Positions 52,882-60,847 of a stretch of DNA of 64,000 bases are shown here, piece by piece; the stretch's first letter is position 1; each line of letters begins with the position of its first letter. The notes under the pieces were generated by a model, which was not told the origin of the DNA, did no database searches, and saw only the letters and a list, made by a program, of their open reading frames with translations. The position numbers and the translations under genes were made by a program. The DNA lies in assembly GCA_017469925.1 (NCBI GenBank), contig JAFUFK010000013.1, positions 372,001-436,000 on the forward strand. The letters are read 5' to 3'. This stretch comes from Bacteroidaceae bacterium (GTDB taxonomy: Bacteria; Bacteroidota; Bacteroidia; Bacteroidales; Bacteroidaceae).

Positions 52882-54147
52882 ATGGAGATTGAGCAATATC
52901 CTGGCAAGACACTCGTAGCACTCAGCGGCGGAGCCGACTCCGTTGCCCTGTTGCGCCTGCTCACCTCTACCCCCTCACCTCTAACCTCTAATCCCTCACC
53001 TCTAACCTCTAACCCCTCACCTCTAACCAGCGCCTTAGCGCTCCCCCAGTGCGAAGCACTACACTGCAACTTCCACCTGCGAGGGGCCGAAAGCGACCGC
53101 GACGAACAGTTCTGCCGCTCGCTCTGCGAACGACTCGGCGTCCCCCTCCACGTCCGTCACTTCCAGACCCGCGAGTACGCCCGTGAACAGGGGATAAGCC
53201 TCGAGATGGCCGCCCGCCAGTTGCGCTACCAGTGGTTCGAAGAGATGCGCCAACGGCTCGGCGCCCAACAGATTGCCGTAGCCCACCACCGCGACGACCA
53301 GGTCGAAACCCTCCTGCTCAACCTCGTCCGAGGCACCGGCCTGCGCGGTCTCGCCGGCATGCAATCCCGTACCGGCTACATCGTTCGCCCCCTGCTTCGC
53401 TATTCCAAGGCCGAGTTGCTCCAGTATCTCGACGGGTTGGGACAAGACTACGTGACTGACTCCACTAATCTCGAGCGCGATGCCCTGCGCAACCGCCTGC
53501 GGCTCGACGTCATCCCCCTGCTCCAACAATTCAACCCCCAAGCCTCGCGCCATATTGCCCAGACGGCCGAACGCGTAGCCGAGGCACTACCCTACTACAT
53601 CCAGGGCGTTGACGGGAGCGAAGAACTTTCGGCCACCACCCTCCACGAACGCCTCTATGGCCTCGGATTCACCCCTGCGCAAGAGGCCGACATCCTGCGC
53701 AGCACACGCTCGGGTGCCCTCTTCGAGAGTCCCACCCATCGCCTCGTGCGCCATCGTGGCCTCCTCCTCATCGAGCCTAAGGACCAGCCCGACCTACCCC
53801 CCCGGCTCACCACTACCCTCTCACCTCTCACCTCTAACCCCTCACCTCTAACCAGCGCCTTGGCGCTCACCTGCCACCTCGATGCCGCCCTCGTCGAGCA
53901 GCCCCTATCGCTTCGCCATCCCCGGCGGGGCGACCGCTTCCGCCCGTTGGGCATGGAGCGAGGCACCCGCCTCATCAGCGACTACCTTACCGACCGTCAC
54001 CTCTCGCTCTTCGACAAGCAACGCCAGTGGCTCCTTTGCGACGCTCGCGACCGCATCCTCTGGGTCTGCGGTCTACAGCCCGACCACCGTTTCCGCGTTA
54101 CCAGCGAGACACGGAATGTGCTCGTCGTCACCCTTTCGTATAGGTAA
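52882..54147 (+). CDS. tilS: tRNA(Ile)-lysidine synthase with two in-frame repeat insertions
   Basis: Enzyme of 421 residues that converts cytidine 34 of tRNA-Ile to lysidine, essential for AUA decoding. The PP-loop ALSGGADSVALLRLL is at residues 14-28, and HCNFHLRGAESDRDEQF, AVAHHRDDQVETLLLNL, RPLLRYSK and DSTNLERDALRNRLR follow as in TilS; the C-terminal domain is GDRFRPLGM. Two extra segments built from NPSPLTS units (DNA 52966-53043 and 53815-53868) interrupt the protein, both ending in SALAL. The catalytic residues are untouched. The gene must be functional if it is the only copy. Confidence 0.9.
   Translation: MEIEQYPGKTLVALSGGADSVALLRLLTSTPSPLTSNPSPLTSNPSPLTSALALPQCEALHCNFHLRGAESDRDEQFCRSLCERLGVPLHVRHFQTREYAREQGISLEMAARQLRYQWFEEMRQRLGAQQIAVAHHRDDQVETLLLNLVRGTGLRGLAGMQSRTGYIVRPLLRYSKAELLQYLDGLGQDYVTDSTNLERDALRNRLRLDVIPLLQQFNPQASRHIAQTAERVAEALPYYIQGVDGSEELSATTLHERLYGLGFTPAQEADILRSTRSGALFESPTHRLVRHRGLLLIEPKDQPDLPPRLTTTLSPLTSNPSPLTSALALTCHLDAALVEQPLSLRHPRRGDRFRPLGMERGTRLISDYLTDRHLSLFDKQRQWLLCDARDRILWVCGLQPDHRFRVTSETRNVLVVTLSYR
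53008..53043 (+). repeat. TilS-internal repeat, copy 1
   Basis: A 36-base block (TCTAACCCCTCACCTCTAAC, continuing into CAGCGCCTTAGCGCTC) that recurs at 53833-53868 with one mismatch. It is preceded by more CCTCACCTCTAA units from 52966. The end AGCGC-CTTA-GCGCT is a hairpin and a second hairpin AGTGC-GAA-GCACT follows at 53049-53061. Confidence 0.85.
53833..53868 (+). repeat. TilS-internal repeat, copy 2
   Basis: The same 36-base block in the same reading frame, 825 bases downstream of copy 1, ending AGCGCCTTGGCGCT. It encodes SNPSPLTSALAL like copy 1. Confidence 0.85.
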
Positions 54148-54219
54148 TCCGGAGTCCTCCTATCTACCTCTTCCTACAAAAAATATCTACATTTATTTGG
54201 CAAAATGTGGGAAAGTTTG

Positions 54220-54227
54220 TACCTTTG
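54220..54227 (+). promoter_or_regulatory. Upstream promoter of the HTH-LRR cassette
   Basis: TACCTTTG with TTTG at 54196-54199 (20-base spacer), one of the best promoter matches in the window. Transcription would begin near 54234 and leave a leader of about 375 bases. Confidence 0.75.
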
Positions 54228-54228
54228 C

Positions 54229-54614
54229 ACCGGAGTTTGTCCGCCCTGCATGCTGAAGAAGCATTAACAGGACACTTCAAACCTCAGCAGAGGCTGAGCG
54301 ATATCGTTTGATATTCGAAGCATTATGCTCTATCTTGCAAGCTGAAAACCTGAGAAATTTTCTATCTTTGCAAAGACTGGGAAGCCTGTAGCAGCGTAAA
54401 CCTACTACAGGAAAAGCCGATATAACATAAGATGACATACATGGCTTCACGCGTGTACTGGCGTGGAACTGACCATTAAGAACATCTTTGTTATATCGGG
54501 CATTCTCAGGGCCCTCAGCTTGGAGATGTGACATACAGTTCCACGCTTCGTTTGTCTATACGATGCAAGACTGATGTTTAACCACAAGACAAGCGACACA
54601 CGAGAGAATGCCCG
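54229..54614 (+). promoter_or_regulatory. Candidate structured leader RNA with start-codon-covering helix
   Basis: Long leader before the HTH gene. Hairpins: CTCAGC/GCTGAG (54283-54298) and CCTGTAG/CTACAGG (54385-54411). Helix A pairs 54417-54434 with 54483-54499, 17 pairs with one bulge. Helix B pairs GCGTGGAACTG (54461-54471) with CAGTTCCACGC (54536-54546), perfect over 11. Helix C pairs CGGGCATTCTC (54497-54507) with GAGAATGCCCG (54604-54614), perfect over 11 and covering the ATG at 54608. A and B cross (pseudoknot topology), B and C cross, and A and C share three bases. This arrangement suggests a switch that hides or frees the start codon. No known riboswitch signature was recognised. 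Confidence 0.5.
54363..54370 (+). promoter_or_regulatory. Downstream promoter within the leader
   Basis: TATCTTTG followed by GCAAAG, with TTGC at 54335-54338. A transcript from here would still contain helices A, B and C but not the upstream hairpins. Confidence 0.6.
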
Positions 54615-54949
54615 CACGCCGATTCACTTCACAAGACAAGGAACACATCCTCACCATGCTTCACAGCGGGGTGAGCAAGAAGACTATTGCTCGCCTCTTG
54701 CAGATTGACCGCCGCGACATCACCATTTGGGACCTCCGCTACCAGCGCTATGGCGTGGAGGGGCTTGAGCCCAGGTTCAAGCACACCATTCCTGCCGCCA
54801 CGAAGCGCCAGATTGTGGAGGAGTATCTCAATGGGGGTATCTCCATGCGTCAACTATGTACTGAACACAATATTTGTCTCTCTACGCTTAAGAACTGGCG
54901 AAAGAAGTATCTGGAAGAAAACAACATTCAAATACACAAACTAATATGA
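54608..54949 (+). CDS. Small helix-turn-helix protein, transposase-OrfA-like
   Basis: Basic protein of 113 residues made of two helix-turn-helix units: KEHILTMLHSGVSKKTIARL near residues 10-30 and YLNGGISMRQLCTEHNICLS near 78-97, the latter followed by LKNWRKKYLEE. It resembles the first frame (OrfA) of IS3/IS150-type elements, but no OrfB, terminal inverted repeats or target duplication were found, and the next gene is an unrelated surface protein joined by an ATGA overlap. It is therefore more likely a domesticated DNA- or RNA-binding regulator of this cassette than a live transposase. Start fixed by the ATG at 54608. Confidence 0.72.
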   Translation: MPARRFTSQDKEHILTMLHSGVSKKTIARLLQIDRRDITIWDLRYQRYGVEGLEPRFKHTIPAATKRQIVEEYLNGGISMRQLCTEHNICLSTLKNWRKKYLEENNIQIHKLI

Positions 54950-57402
54950 AACAAATCTTCGAGGTTATGAAAAGTTTTAAGGTAAGGGGACTCCAACGAG
55001 TCCTAATGGCGCTCCTACTGCTGGTGGCAGGTGCGGGGCAAACGTGGGCGGCAGAGTACCGTGTCATCTTCGACCATGAGCTGCCTGGTGCTGGGTATAC
55101 GCTTGGATATCCTGCAAGAACAAGTATTAGGACATGGGGCAATCCTGCCAGAGTCGATTCAACGACCGTTATTACGAGTGGGACTTATACTATTACCAGT
55201 GATAATGTCACAAACTACATTCGTCCTAAAACTGTTGCTGGCTATACAGGTGAAGTGTGGATAAACTCCGGAGGTGAAATCTGCGTGGGATATACACCCA
55301 CCAATACCTCTTCTGTAATCACATGGCACGATGATGTGTTTGAATATTCTACATTATTTGTGAAGAGTAGTACTTCCACGAAGTTGATGCCCTCTGGTGA
55401 GGTGGCTATTCGCTTGTATTGTGGAGGTGAAGAAAGTGTCACGGATACTGTTGCCTATACAGGAAGTTCATCTGCATATCCTCAAAATAAAAAGGGGGAT
55501 CGTCTAGGAGAAACAACGAATTACGTTTATTATGCTCAGGATGACGATGGCGATGATGCCAATGGTTCATATACTGGCTCCGGATATCAATATAATAATG
55601 GATTCCGCCAGGGCACGTATACGAGTTCTGCCAAATATAAATGTTTAGGAAATTTGGATTATGAGGCAAATGTTAGTACAATCAGTGGTATGACGCCACG
55701 ATATACCTACTTCTACGAACGCACACATACCGTAAAAGTTGCAAATGGTGAGGCACAAAGGAAAGTAACCGTACCTTTGGAGGTAACGGCACCTGCCGAA
55801 GTGGGTGGAGGAACTTATAAGGTAACCGCCATCCAGAAGTGGGGATTCTGCTATAATAAGAGTGCACAGACAAGTTTGGACTATTGTAAAGGATTTCAGG
55901 CCAATCAAAGTAATGATAATGCTTACACTTCAACCTATGTAGTTCACAATTGTATAAACGACCATAGCAATGAGTATCTTGAGTCGGTGGATTTTGGCGA
56001 CAACAGCAACATTACAGAGATTGGCGACTACGCCTTTATCAGCTGTGATAAGTTGACAGAAATCACGCTTCCTTGGCGACTAACCTATTTGGGCGTTGGT
56101 ACGTTTAAGTTCTGTAAGGGCATCCAAAAGGCTACGCTACAGACTTGCCCACTTACTGACAACAAATACTTCGGCCAGACTAGATTAAATATTATTCAGG
56201 CGTGGACTTTCATCGGATGCTTCAGTTTGGAACAGGTATATCTGGCTGATGGTGTTAAGAAGATTGAGGGCCTGTCGTATGGTGCACCTTTCCAATATCT
56301 TTCGAGCCTGAACTACATTCGTCTCCCGAATACGCTGGAGTACATTGGTCCCCATTTCTTGTGCACATGTACTGGACTTACTACGGTTACAATACCTGCC
56401 AGCGTGGAATACATCGATGGTGCCTGCTTCCACGGATGCGAAAGCCTGAATGACGTGCTCCTATTGGGTAAGGCTGCTGACCTTCAAGCACTTTCTGGTG
56501 AGTCAAGGACCTTTAGTGAGAACGCTACAAACTGTGGTAACCATGTGAATACTGCAACATTCTGGGTTGTTGACCAATATCAGAGTGAATATGAGAATCA
56601 TAGCGTTTGGGGAACATTGCTGACTGACGGATATAACAATACTATTAAGCCTTTCCCCGCCGTTCCGCGTGAATTCAAGGCTGGCAAGTGGGCAAGCGTA
56701 GTATTCCCGCCACGCGTGGCTGACCCCAACCGAACAGAGAATCCTACCGGAAAGAGCATCGACCCAGAGAAGGCCTTTGGCGAAGGCACGATGGTTGCCG
56801 TCTTGTCAGCGGCCAAACGTGATGATAATAACATCAGTCTCTATCATCTGACATTTACACAAGTTGAGGGTGAGATACCTACTGGCGCCACCTATATGCT
56901 GAAGCCCGGCCAGGATACCACCTATGAAATGTATAATGGTGCAGACCAGGCTCAAGAAGGTTTCACTCTTGACATGACGAACGAGCATCCCCGTTCTGTT
57001 GTGGCTCCTGAGGACAATGCCGTTGTATATCAAAAGGGTACGTATGTAAAGACGAAGCTGAAGACATACGACTTTATCTTCTCTGCAACAGGAGAAGGCA
57101 CAACAGCATCGCCTTACAAATACACTTTCCGTAAGGTGACGACAGGTACTGCCTACGCACGTGCTTGCGGTTGCTGGTGGGAAGTTGTTCGTAGTGGAGT
57201 TTCTCTTAACAGCGACGCAAAGGGCATCCTTAGTGTTAATGGCGTTGAGACAGGCTTAGACGAAGTACCATTTGAGGATTCTTCAGTTCGCTTTGTTATT
57301 GATGGAATATATGACCTCAGCGGACGCCTCATCAAGATTAAGCAAGAGGAACTGCCGACAGGTATGTATATCATTAACGGAAAGAAGGTATTAGTAAAGT
57401 AA
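54946..57402 (+). CDS. BspA-like leucine-rich-repeat surface protein
   Basis: Exported protein of 818 residues. A long N-terminal region with a hydrophobic signal (VLMALLLLVAGAGQTWAAE) precedes a beta-rich, Tyr/Gly-rich part (about 40-260). About residues 340-530 hold LRR_5/BspA repeats (ITEIGDYAFISCDKLTEITL, LEYIGPHFLCTCTGL, VEYIDGACFHGCESLND). The end, IYDLSGRLIKIKQEELPTGM and then YIINGKKVLVK, is the C-terminal sorting-like module typical of Prevotella surface proteins. Probably an adhesin or binding protein. It starts by ATGA overlap with the HTH gene. Confidence 0.85.
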   Translation: MKQIFEVMKSFKVRGLQRVLMALLLLVAGAGQTWAAEYRVIFDHELPGAGYTLGYPARTSIRTWGNPARVDSTTVITSGTYTITSDNVTNYIRPKTVAGYTGEVWINSGGEICVGYTPTNTSSVITWHDDVFEYSTLFVKSSTSTKLMPSGEVAIRLYCGGEESVTDTVAYTGSSSAYPQNKKGDRLGETTNYVYYAQDDDGDDANGSYTGSGYQYNNGFRQGTYTSSAKYKCLGNLDYEANVSTISGMTPRYTYFYERTHTVKVANGEAQRKVTVPLEVTAPAEVGGGTYKVTAIQKWGFCYNKSAQTSLDYCKGFQANQSNDNAYTSTYVVHNCINDHSNEYLESVDFGDNSNITEIGDYAFISCDKLTEITLPWRLTYLGVGTFKFCKGIQKATLQTCPLTDNKYFGQTRLNIIQAWTFIGCFSLEQVYLADGVKKIEGLSYGAPFQYLSSLNYIRLPNTLEYIGPHFLCTCTGLTTVTIPASVEYIDGACFHGCESLNDVLLLGKAADLQALSGESRTFSENATNCGNHVNTATFWVVDQYQSEYENHSVWGTLLTDGYNNTIKPFPAVPREFKAGKWASVVFPPRVADPNRTENPTGKSIDPEKAFGEGTMVAVLSAAKRDDNNISLYHLTFTQVEGEIPTGATYMLKPGQDTTYEMYNGADQAQEGFTLDMTNEHPRSVVAPEDNAVVYQKGTYVKTKLKTYDFIFSATGEGTTASPYKYTFRKVTTGTAYARACGCWWEVVRSGVSLNSDAKGILSVNGVETGLDEVPFEDSSVRFVIDGIYDLSGRLIKIKQEELPTGMYIINGKKVLVK

Positions 57403-57416
57403 AGGAGGGTACGAGA

Positions 57417-57605
57417 ATGAAGAAATATTATATTAGCCCCTCGTTGAGGAGCATAGGACTGGAGAACGAAGAGTTTATCGCTCATTCCATTGAATTGGAT
57501 GGCACCCTGCCTGATGGCACAGAAATCGGTACGGGTCCCCACGTAGAAGAAGGCGAAGAAGTTGAAGGCGACGTAAAACGGAACCTTTGGGATGAGTTGT
57601 GGTAA
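57417..57605 (+). CDS. 62-residue acidic peptide following the LRR gene
   Basis: Short frame with a strong ribosome binding site (AGGAGG about 10 bases before the ATG), 14 bases after the LRR stop. The sequence MKKYYISPSLRSIGLENEEF starts like the many short Bacteroidales proteins of the MKKxYxxPS type, and the rest is acidic (VEEGEEVEGD) with a short final NLWDELW. No signal peptide, no cysteine. It could be a secreted or processed peptide or a partner of the surface protein; neither is shown. Confidence 0.65.
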   Translation: MKKYYISPSLRSIGLENEEFIAHSIELDGTLPDGTEIGTGPHVEEGEEVEGDVKRNLWDELW

Positions 57606-57633
57606 GCGAAACTACACACGTGTTTTTATAGAA

Positions 57634-57670
57634 GAGGGAGGCGGCCTGCGACAGGTCGCCTCTCTCACTT
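57634..57670 (+). terminator. Terminator of the HTH-LRR-peptide cassette
   Basis: GAGGGAGGCGGCCTG (57634-57648) and CAGGTCGCCTCTCTC (57652-57666) form a 15-pair stem (two wobbles) with loop CGA, followed by ACTTTTA. It ends the cassette begun at 54220. Confidence 0.8.
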
Positions 57671-57724
57671 TTATGACCAAAGTAAATTCAGCTGGCTAAA
57701 AGAGCCGAAACACTTAGGTGCATT

Positions 57725-57886
57725 GGGCGAAACACTTAGGTGCAAAAGGCTTAGCCTGGAGGTGCAAAGTTGTTAAGATAAGGATGCTTGCTATGTTCAT
57801 AAGTTTGGTACGTACGTTCCAAACTTATGAACGCACGTCCCGAACTTTGGTACGTGCGTTCATAATTTCGGAAAATCTTGTGCAAT
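57725..57886. repeat. Dispersed hairpin repeat, copy 2
   Basis: About 162 bases matching 20513-20673. Its first inverted repeat, 57795-57808 with 57819-57832, is perfect over 14 bases around ACGTACGT, and GAACGCACGT (57829-57838) pairs with ACGTGCGTTC (57852-57861). A partial duplicate of the leading AAACACTTAGGTGCA precedes it at about 57707-57722. It ends 38 bases beyond the stop codon of the glycoside hydrolase gene. Confidence 0.8.
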
Positions 57887-57924
57887 AGAGGTGTTGCAAC
57901 AAGACGCCTTTTTAATTCATTCGC

Positions 57925-60609
57925 TTACCGAATCATGACCTTCTTGCCGTCGATGATGTAGGTGCCCTTCTGGGGGTGAGAGGATACGCGGCGGCCCGAG
58001 AGGTCGTAGATGGTGTGAGCAGCAGCGGGGGCGTTAACGTCGATGTCATGGATGGCATCGGTGGTTTCGTTAAAGAGGGTGGCAACCTCCTCGGCTGAAA
58101 GGGCGTAGTTGTAGATGCGGAAGTCGTCGATGGAACCCCGGAAGAGGGGGTCGCTGGAGGCCTGACCGCGACCGATGTAGTTGAGCGCAGGACGTATGTC
58201 GGAGGGCCGAATCGTAACGTCGGCATTGCTGGCCACGGCCTCGCCATCGACGTAGAGCGTAGCCCCGTCAGACCCCAGGGTAACGGCTACGTGTACCCAG
58301 CGGTTGAGCGAGAGATTGCGGCTGTAGCGGACGGTCTGCTCCGTATCGCCGTTCTTGATGCCGAAGCACATGCCGCTGCTGGAACGCGGGGTGTAGTAAA
58401 GGAGGTGGTCGGCATCGTTGCCGAAGGACCATAGGCGTTGCCAAGAGGTGCTACCACGCCAATTGACCCAGGTGGCTACGGTCAGCGACTCGTGGTTGGC
58501 CACGGTATAGGGCAGTTGGACGAAGTTGTCGGTGCCGGAGAGTTGCAGGGCCTTGCCAATCTTGCCATTGGCCCAAGTGGTGGTGCCTTGGAGGGCAGCG
58601 TGGTTGGCGTTGGGCGTACGGTCGAAGAAGGCGGTATCGAGCGGAAGGTACATGACAAGTCCACGCTCGCCCGTTGCACCAGCCTGGACGGCAGGCGTGC
58701 GCTCGCTTTGGTTATAGGAACGGTCAACGGCATAGACCTGATAGCTGTGTCCGGCGTGGTCGTCGGCCTCGTTATCGATAAAGACGGTATCGGTCAGGCC
58801 TGTGGCAATGGTGTAGTAGTCTTCGCCGTCGTCGCTACGCAGGACTGTATAAGAAGCTACGTCGGAGCTGGGCGAACTGGTCCAAGTGAGTTCGACGGAG
58901 GCCACCTGTTCCTTGGCCACGAGACGGGCGGGAGCATCAGGGTTCTTGCTGTCTGGAGCCACATCGACGGGCAGGAAGCGCCACTGTTGGGCAGGCTTGC
59001 CCGTAAAGGCTCCCTGCTGAATGTTGCCGCCAGCTGCTGTGCTGTTTCCAGCCACCTCCAGATAGAGGGCGCTATGGCGACTGCGGATGTAGAAGGCACC
59101 CTGGCCGGCATACTCGAGGAACCACTGCTCGTTGCCACCAAGGTCGCCAGGATATGTGCCTACGTCGGCACCTGCCGTCAGGCCCCAGTTGAGGACGTCG
59201 AGCACAAGGCCCGAACCGGTATTGAGGGTAATGCTGTAGTAGCTGAAGTCGCCGCCCACCTTCAGGTCAACGGGGGTCAGCTGCCACTGATAACGCAGGT
59301 TGGTATTGTTGTTGCGATACTGCTTGACGGAGGTCCAGGAGGTCGAAGCGGAAGAGACACCCATGACTAAGTTGCTGCCCACGTTGACAATCTTGTAAAG
59401 GCCGTCGATGTGGGGCATGATGTCGGGACCGCTCTGCACGTCAACCACCGTCTCGGCATTTGACTGCCCCTTCTGGTAGCCCGTGCCACCAGGCAGGGTC
59501 ATCAGGTACTCGCGACCGGGGAGGCCGTTGTACCAGACGGGACGGTCGAGAGAGGCAAAGCGGTAGGTCGTCTCTGTGGCCTGGCGCTCGCTGGTACCGC
59601 CAAAGGCCTGCACCGTGCCATCGGGCTGACGATAGACGGAGGCTGCCGTCCAGTTGTTGCGGTGTTCGGCATAGGCCAGACGGCGACCGGGATTGTCGTG
59701 ATGGGTAGCCTTCATAAACTGGCTGCGGCTGTGCTCGCACGTGCCCCACCAGATGCCCGTCTGTAAGCCGTACTCCACGCCTACCATAGCCTCCATCGTA
59801 TTGTGGAGTTCGTCGGCTGTGGCATGATGCCCGTAGGCGCGCACGCGTTGGAAGAAGGAAGCATAGTTCGCAAACGAGCCGGCCAACTGATGGGTGTTAC
59901 CCTCGTCGAGCTGTGCCTTCAGGTAGTTCCACCATTCATAGGCATAGTCGTCGTTCAGGGTATTGCCGCCACAGATGCGCACGCCGTCGTAGGCCCCGTC
60001 GAAGTCCTCGCGCAGGCTCTTGGCCGTAGCCAGGAAGTCGGCCTTGCGCGTATCGTTCGAGTATCCCTGATTCCACCCGTAATCGGGTTCGTTGTAAGGG
60101 CTGATGCTGACGAAGTTCGTCAGGCCCAACTCCTTGTACTTCTTGATGGTAAGGTCTATGACCTGTGCCCAACGCTTACCGCGCCCGGTGCTGCCGATGC
60201 TCTCCTCGTTGTACCAAGAATCGACGCTGGCATGGTCGTCGTTGAGGTTCAGCATGACACCACTCTTAGCATACCGCTTAATGAGGGTCGTGCGCTGGCG
60301 AATCTTACTTATCTGTGCCGAGGAAAGAGCCCCACCCTCTACACTCTCGGTGGGCATGTACGAGGTGCGGATAATGTCGATAAGGGCCTTGCCGGCAAAG
60401 TTCACGCCACGCTGGATGTTGCCCTCGTCGAGCCAAGCCAGGTCGAGCCCCCACTCGAGGGGAGTCTCCACGCCCTCGTCGAGATAGCGATACGGCACCA
60501 CGACGTCGGCCGTGGGCGATGGCGTGAGGAACGATGCACGACTCAGGGGTTGGGCCGAGAGGAGTGAAGTCGTCAACAACGAGGCGAGAAGGAAAAGAGG
60601 ACGTTTCAT
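57925..60609 (-). CDS. Multidomain secreted glycoside hydrolase: clan-A-like catalytic domain, ricin-type lectin, FN3, LamG
   Basis: Exported protein of 894 residues. Residues 25-390 resemble a clan GH-A TIM barrel such as GH30: SISPYNEPDYGW gives the probable acid/base Glu174, and AYAEHRNNW a possible nucleophile Glu315. About 400-555 is a ricin-type beta-trefoil (QWFLEYAGQGAFYIRSRHS, PAQQWRFLPVD), about 565-645 a fibronectin type III domain, about 655-845 a LamG-like jelly roll (GSIDDFRIYNYALS), and the end YDLSGRRVSSHPQKGTYIID is a sorting-like module. The substrate is unknown; pectin or plant cell-wall galactan is a guess. Confidence 0.8.
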   Translation of the reverse strand: MKRPLFLLASLLTTSLLSAQPLSRASFLTPSPTADVVVPYRYLDEGVETPLEWGLDLAWLDEGNIQRGVNFAGKALIDIIRTSYMPTESVEGGALSSAQISKIRQRTTLIKRYAKSGVMLNLNDDHASVDSWYNEESIGSTGRGKRWAQVIDLTIKKYKELGLTNFVSISPYNEPDYGWNQGYSNDTRKADFLATAKSLREDFDGAYDGVRICGGNTLNDDYAYEWWNYLKAQLDEGNTHQLAGSFANYASFFQRVRAYGHHATADELHNTMEAMVGVEYGLQTGIWWGTCEHSRSQFMKATHHDNPGRRLAYAEHRNNWTAASVYRQPDGTVQAFGGTSERQATETTYRFASLDRPVWYNGLPGREYLMTLPGGTGYQKGQSNAETVVDVQSGPDIMPHIDGLYKIVNVGSNLVMGVSSASTSWTSVKQYRNNNTNLRYQWQLTPVDLKVGGDFSYYSITLNTGSGLVLDVLNWGLTAGADVGTYPGDLGGNEQWFLEYAGQGAFYIRSRHSALYLEVAGNSTAAGGNIQQGAFTGKPAQQWRFLPVDVAPDSKNPDAPARLVAKEQVASVELTWTSSPSSDVASYTVLRSDDGEDYYTIATGLTDTVFIDNEADDHAGHSYQVYAVDRSYNQSERTPAVQAGATGERGLVMYLPLDTAFFDRTPNANHAALQGTTTWANGKIGKALQLSGTDNFVQLPYTVANHESLTVATWVNWRGSTSWQRLWSFGNDADHLLYYTPRSSSGMCFGIKNGDTEQTVRYSRNLSLNRWVHVAVTLGSDGATLYVDGEAVASNADVTIRPSDIRPALNYIGRGQASSDPLFRGSIDDFRIYNYALSAEEVATLFNETTDAIHDIDVNAPAAAHTIYDLSGRRVSSHPQKGTYIIDGKKVMIR

Positions 60610-60649
60610 GCGTATGCGTATTTGAATTAGTTAAGGTTTTATTAAAGCA

Positions 60650-60680
60650 AAAGGCACCCAGCCTTGAACCAGATGCCTTT
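60650..60680 (-). terminator. Terminator after tRNA-Cys
   Basis: On the minus strand AAAGGCA (60674-60680) pairs with TGCCTTT (60650-60656) over seven positions, followed by a short T-rich run. It lies just 3' of tRNA-Cys and before the glycoside hydrolase gene. Confidence 0.6.
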
Positions 60681-60683
60681 CAG

Positions 60684-60755
60684 AGGTGCGTAGCAGATTC
60701 GAACTGCTGTAGACGGTTTTGCAGACCGTTGACTAAGCCACTCATCCAACGCACC
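60684..60755 (-). tRNA. tRNA-Cys (anticodon GCA)
   Basis: Acceptor arms GGTGCGT and ACGCACC pair over seven positions, the anticodon stem ACGGT/ACCGT encloses CTGCAAA, and the T-arm is GCAG-TTCGAAT-CTGC. The discriminator is U as expected for tRNA-Cys, and CCA is not encoded. Confidence 0.93.
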
Positions 60756-60775
60756 ATTGTCTGCTTTTGCGACTG

Positions 60776-60783
60776 CAAAGGTA
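60776..60783 (-). promoter_or_regulatory. Promoter of tRNA-Cys
   Basis: Minus-strand TACCTTTG, about 20 bases before the mature tRNA. Confidence 0.7.
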
Positions 60784-60847
60784 CGACATTAGTTTGGTTC
60801 TGCCAAACAATCGGGCGACTTTTTTACGTCAGGTGGAAGAAAGACAC

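Noticed and set aside
54608-54949. Insertion sequence of the IS3 family
   Set aside because: Only an OrfA-like frame is present; there is no OrfB with DDE motif, no terminal inverted repeats or target duplication by eye, and the next gene is a surface protein joined by ATGA.
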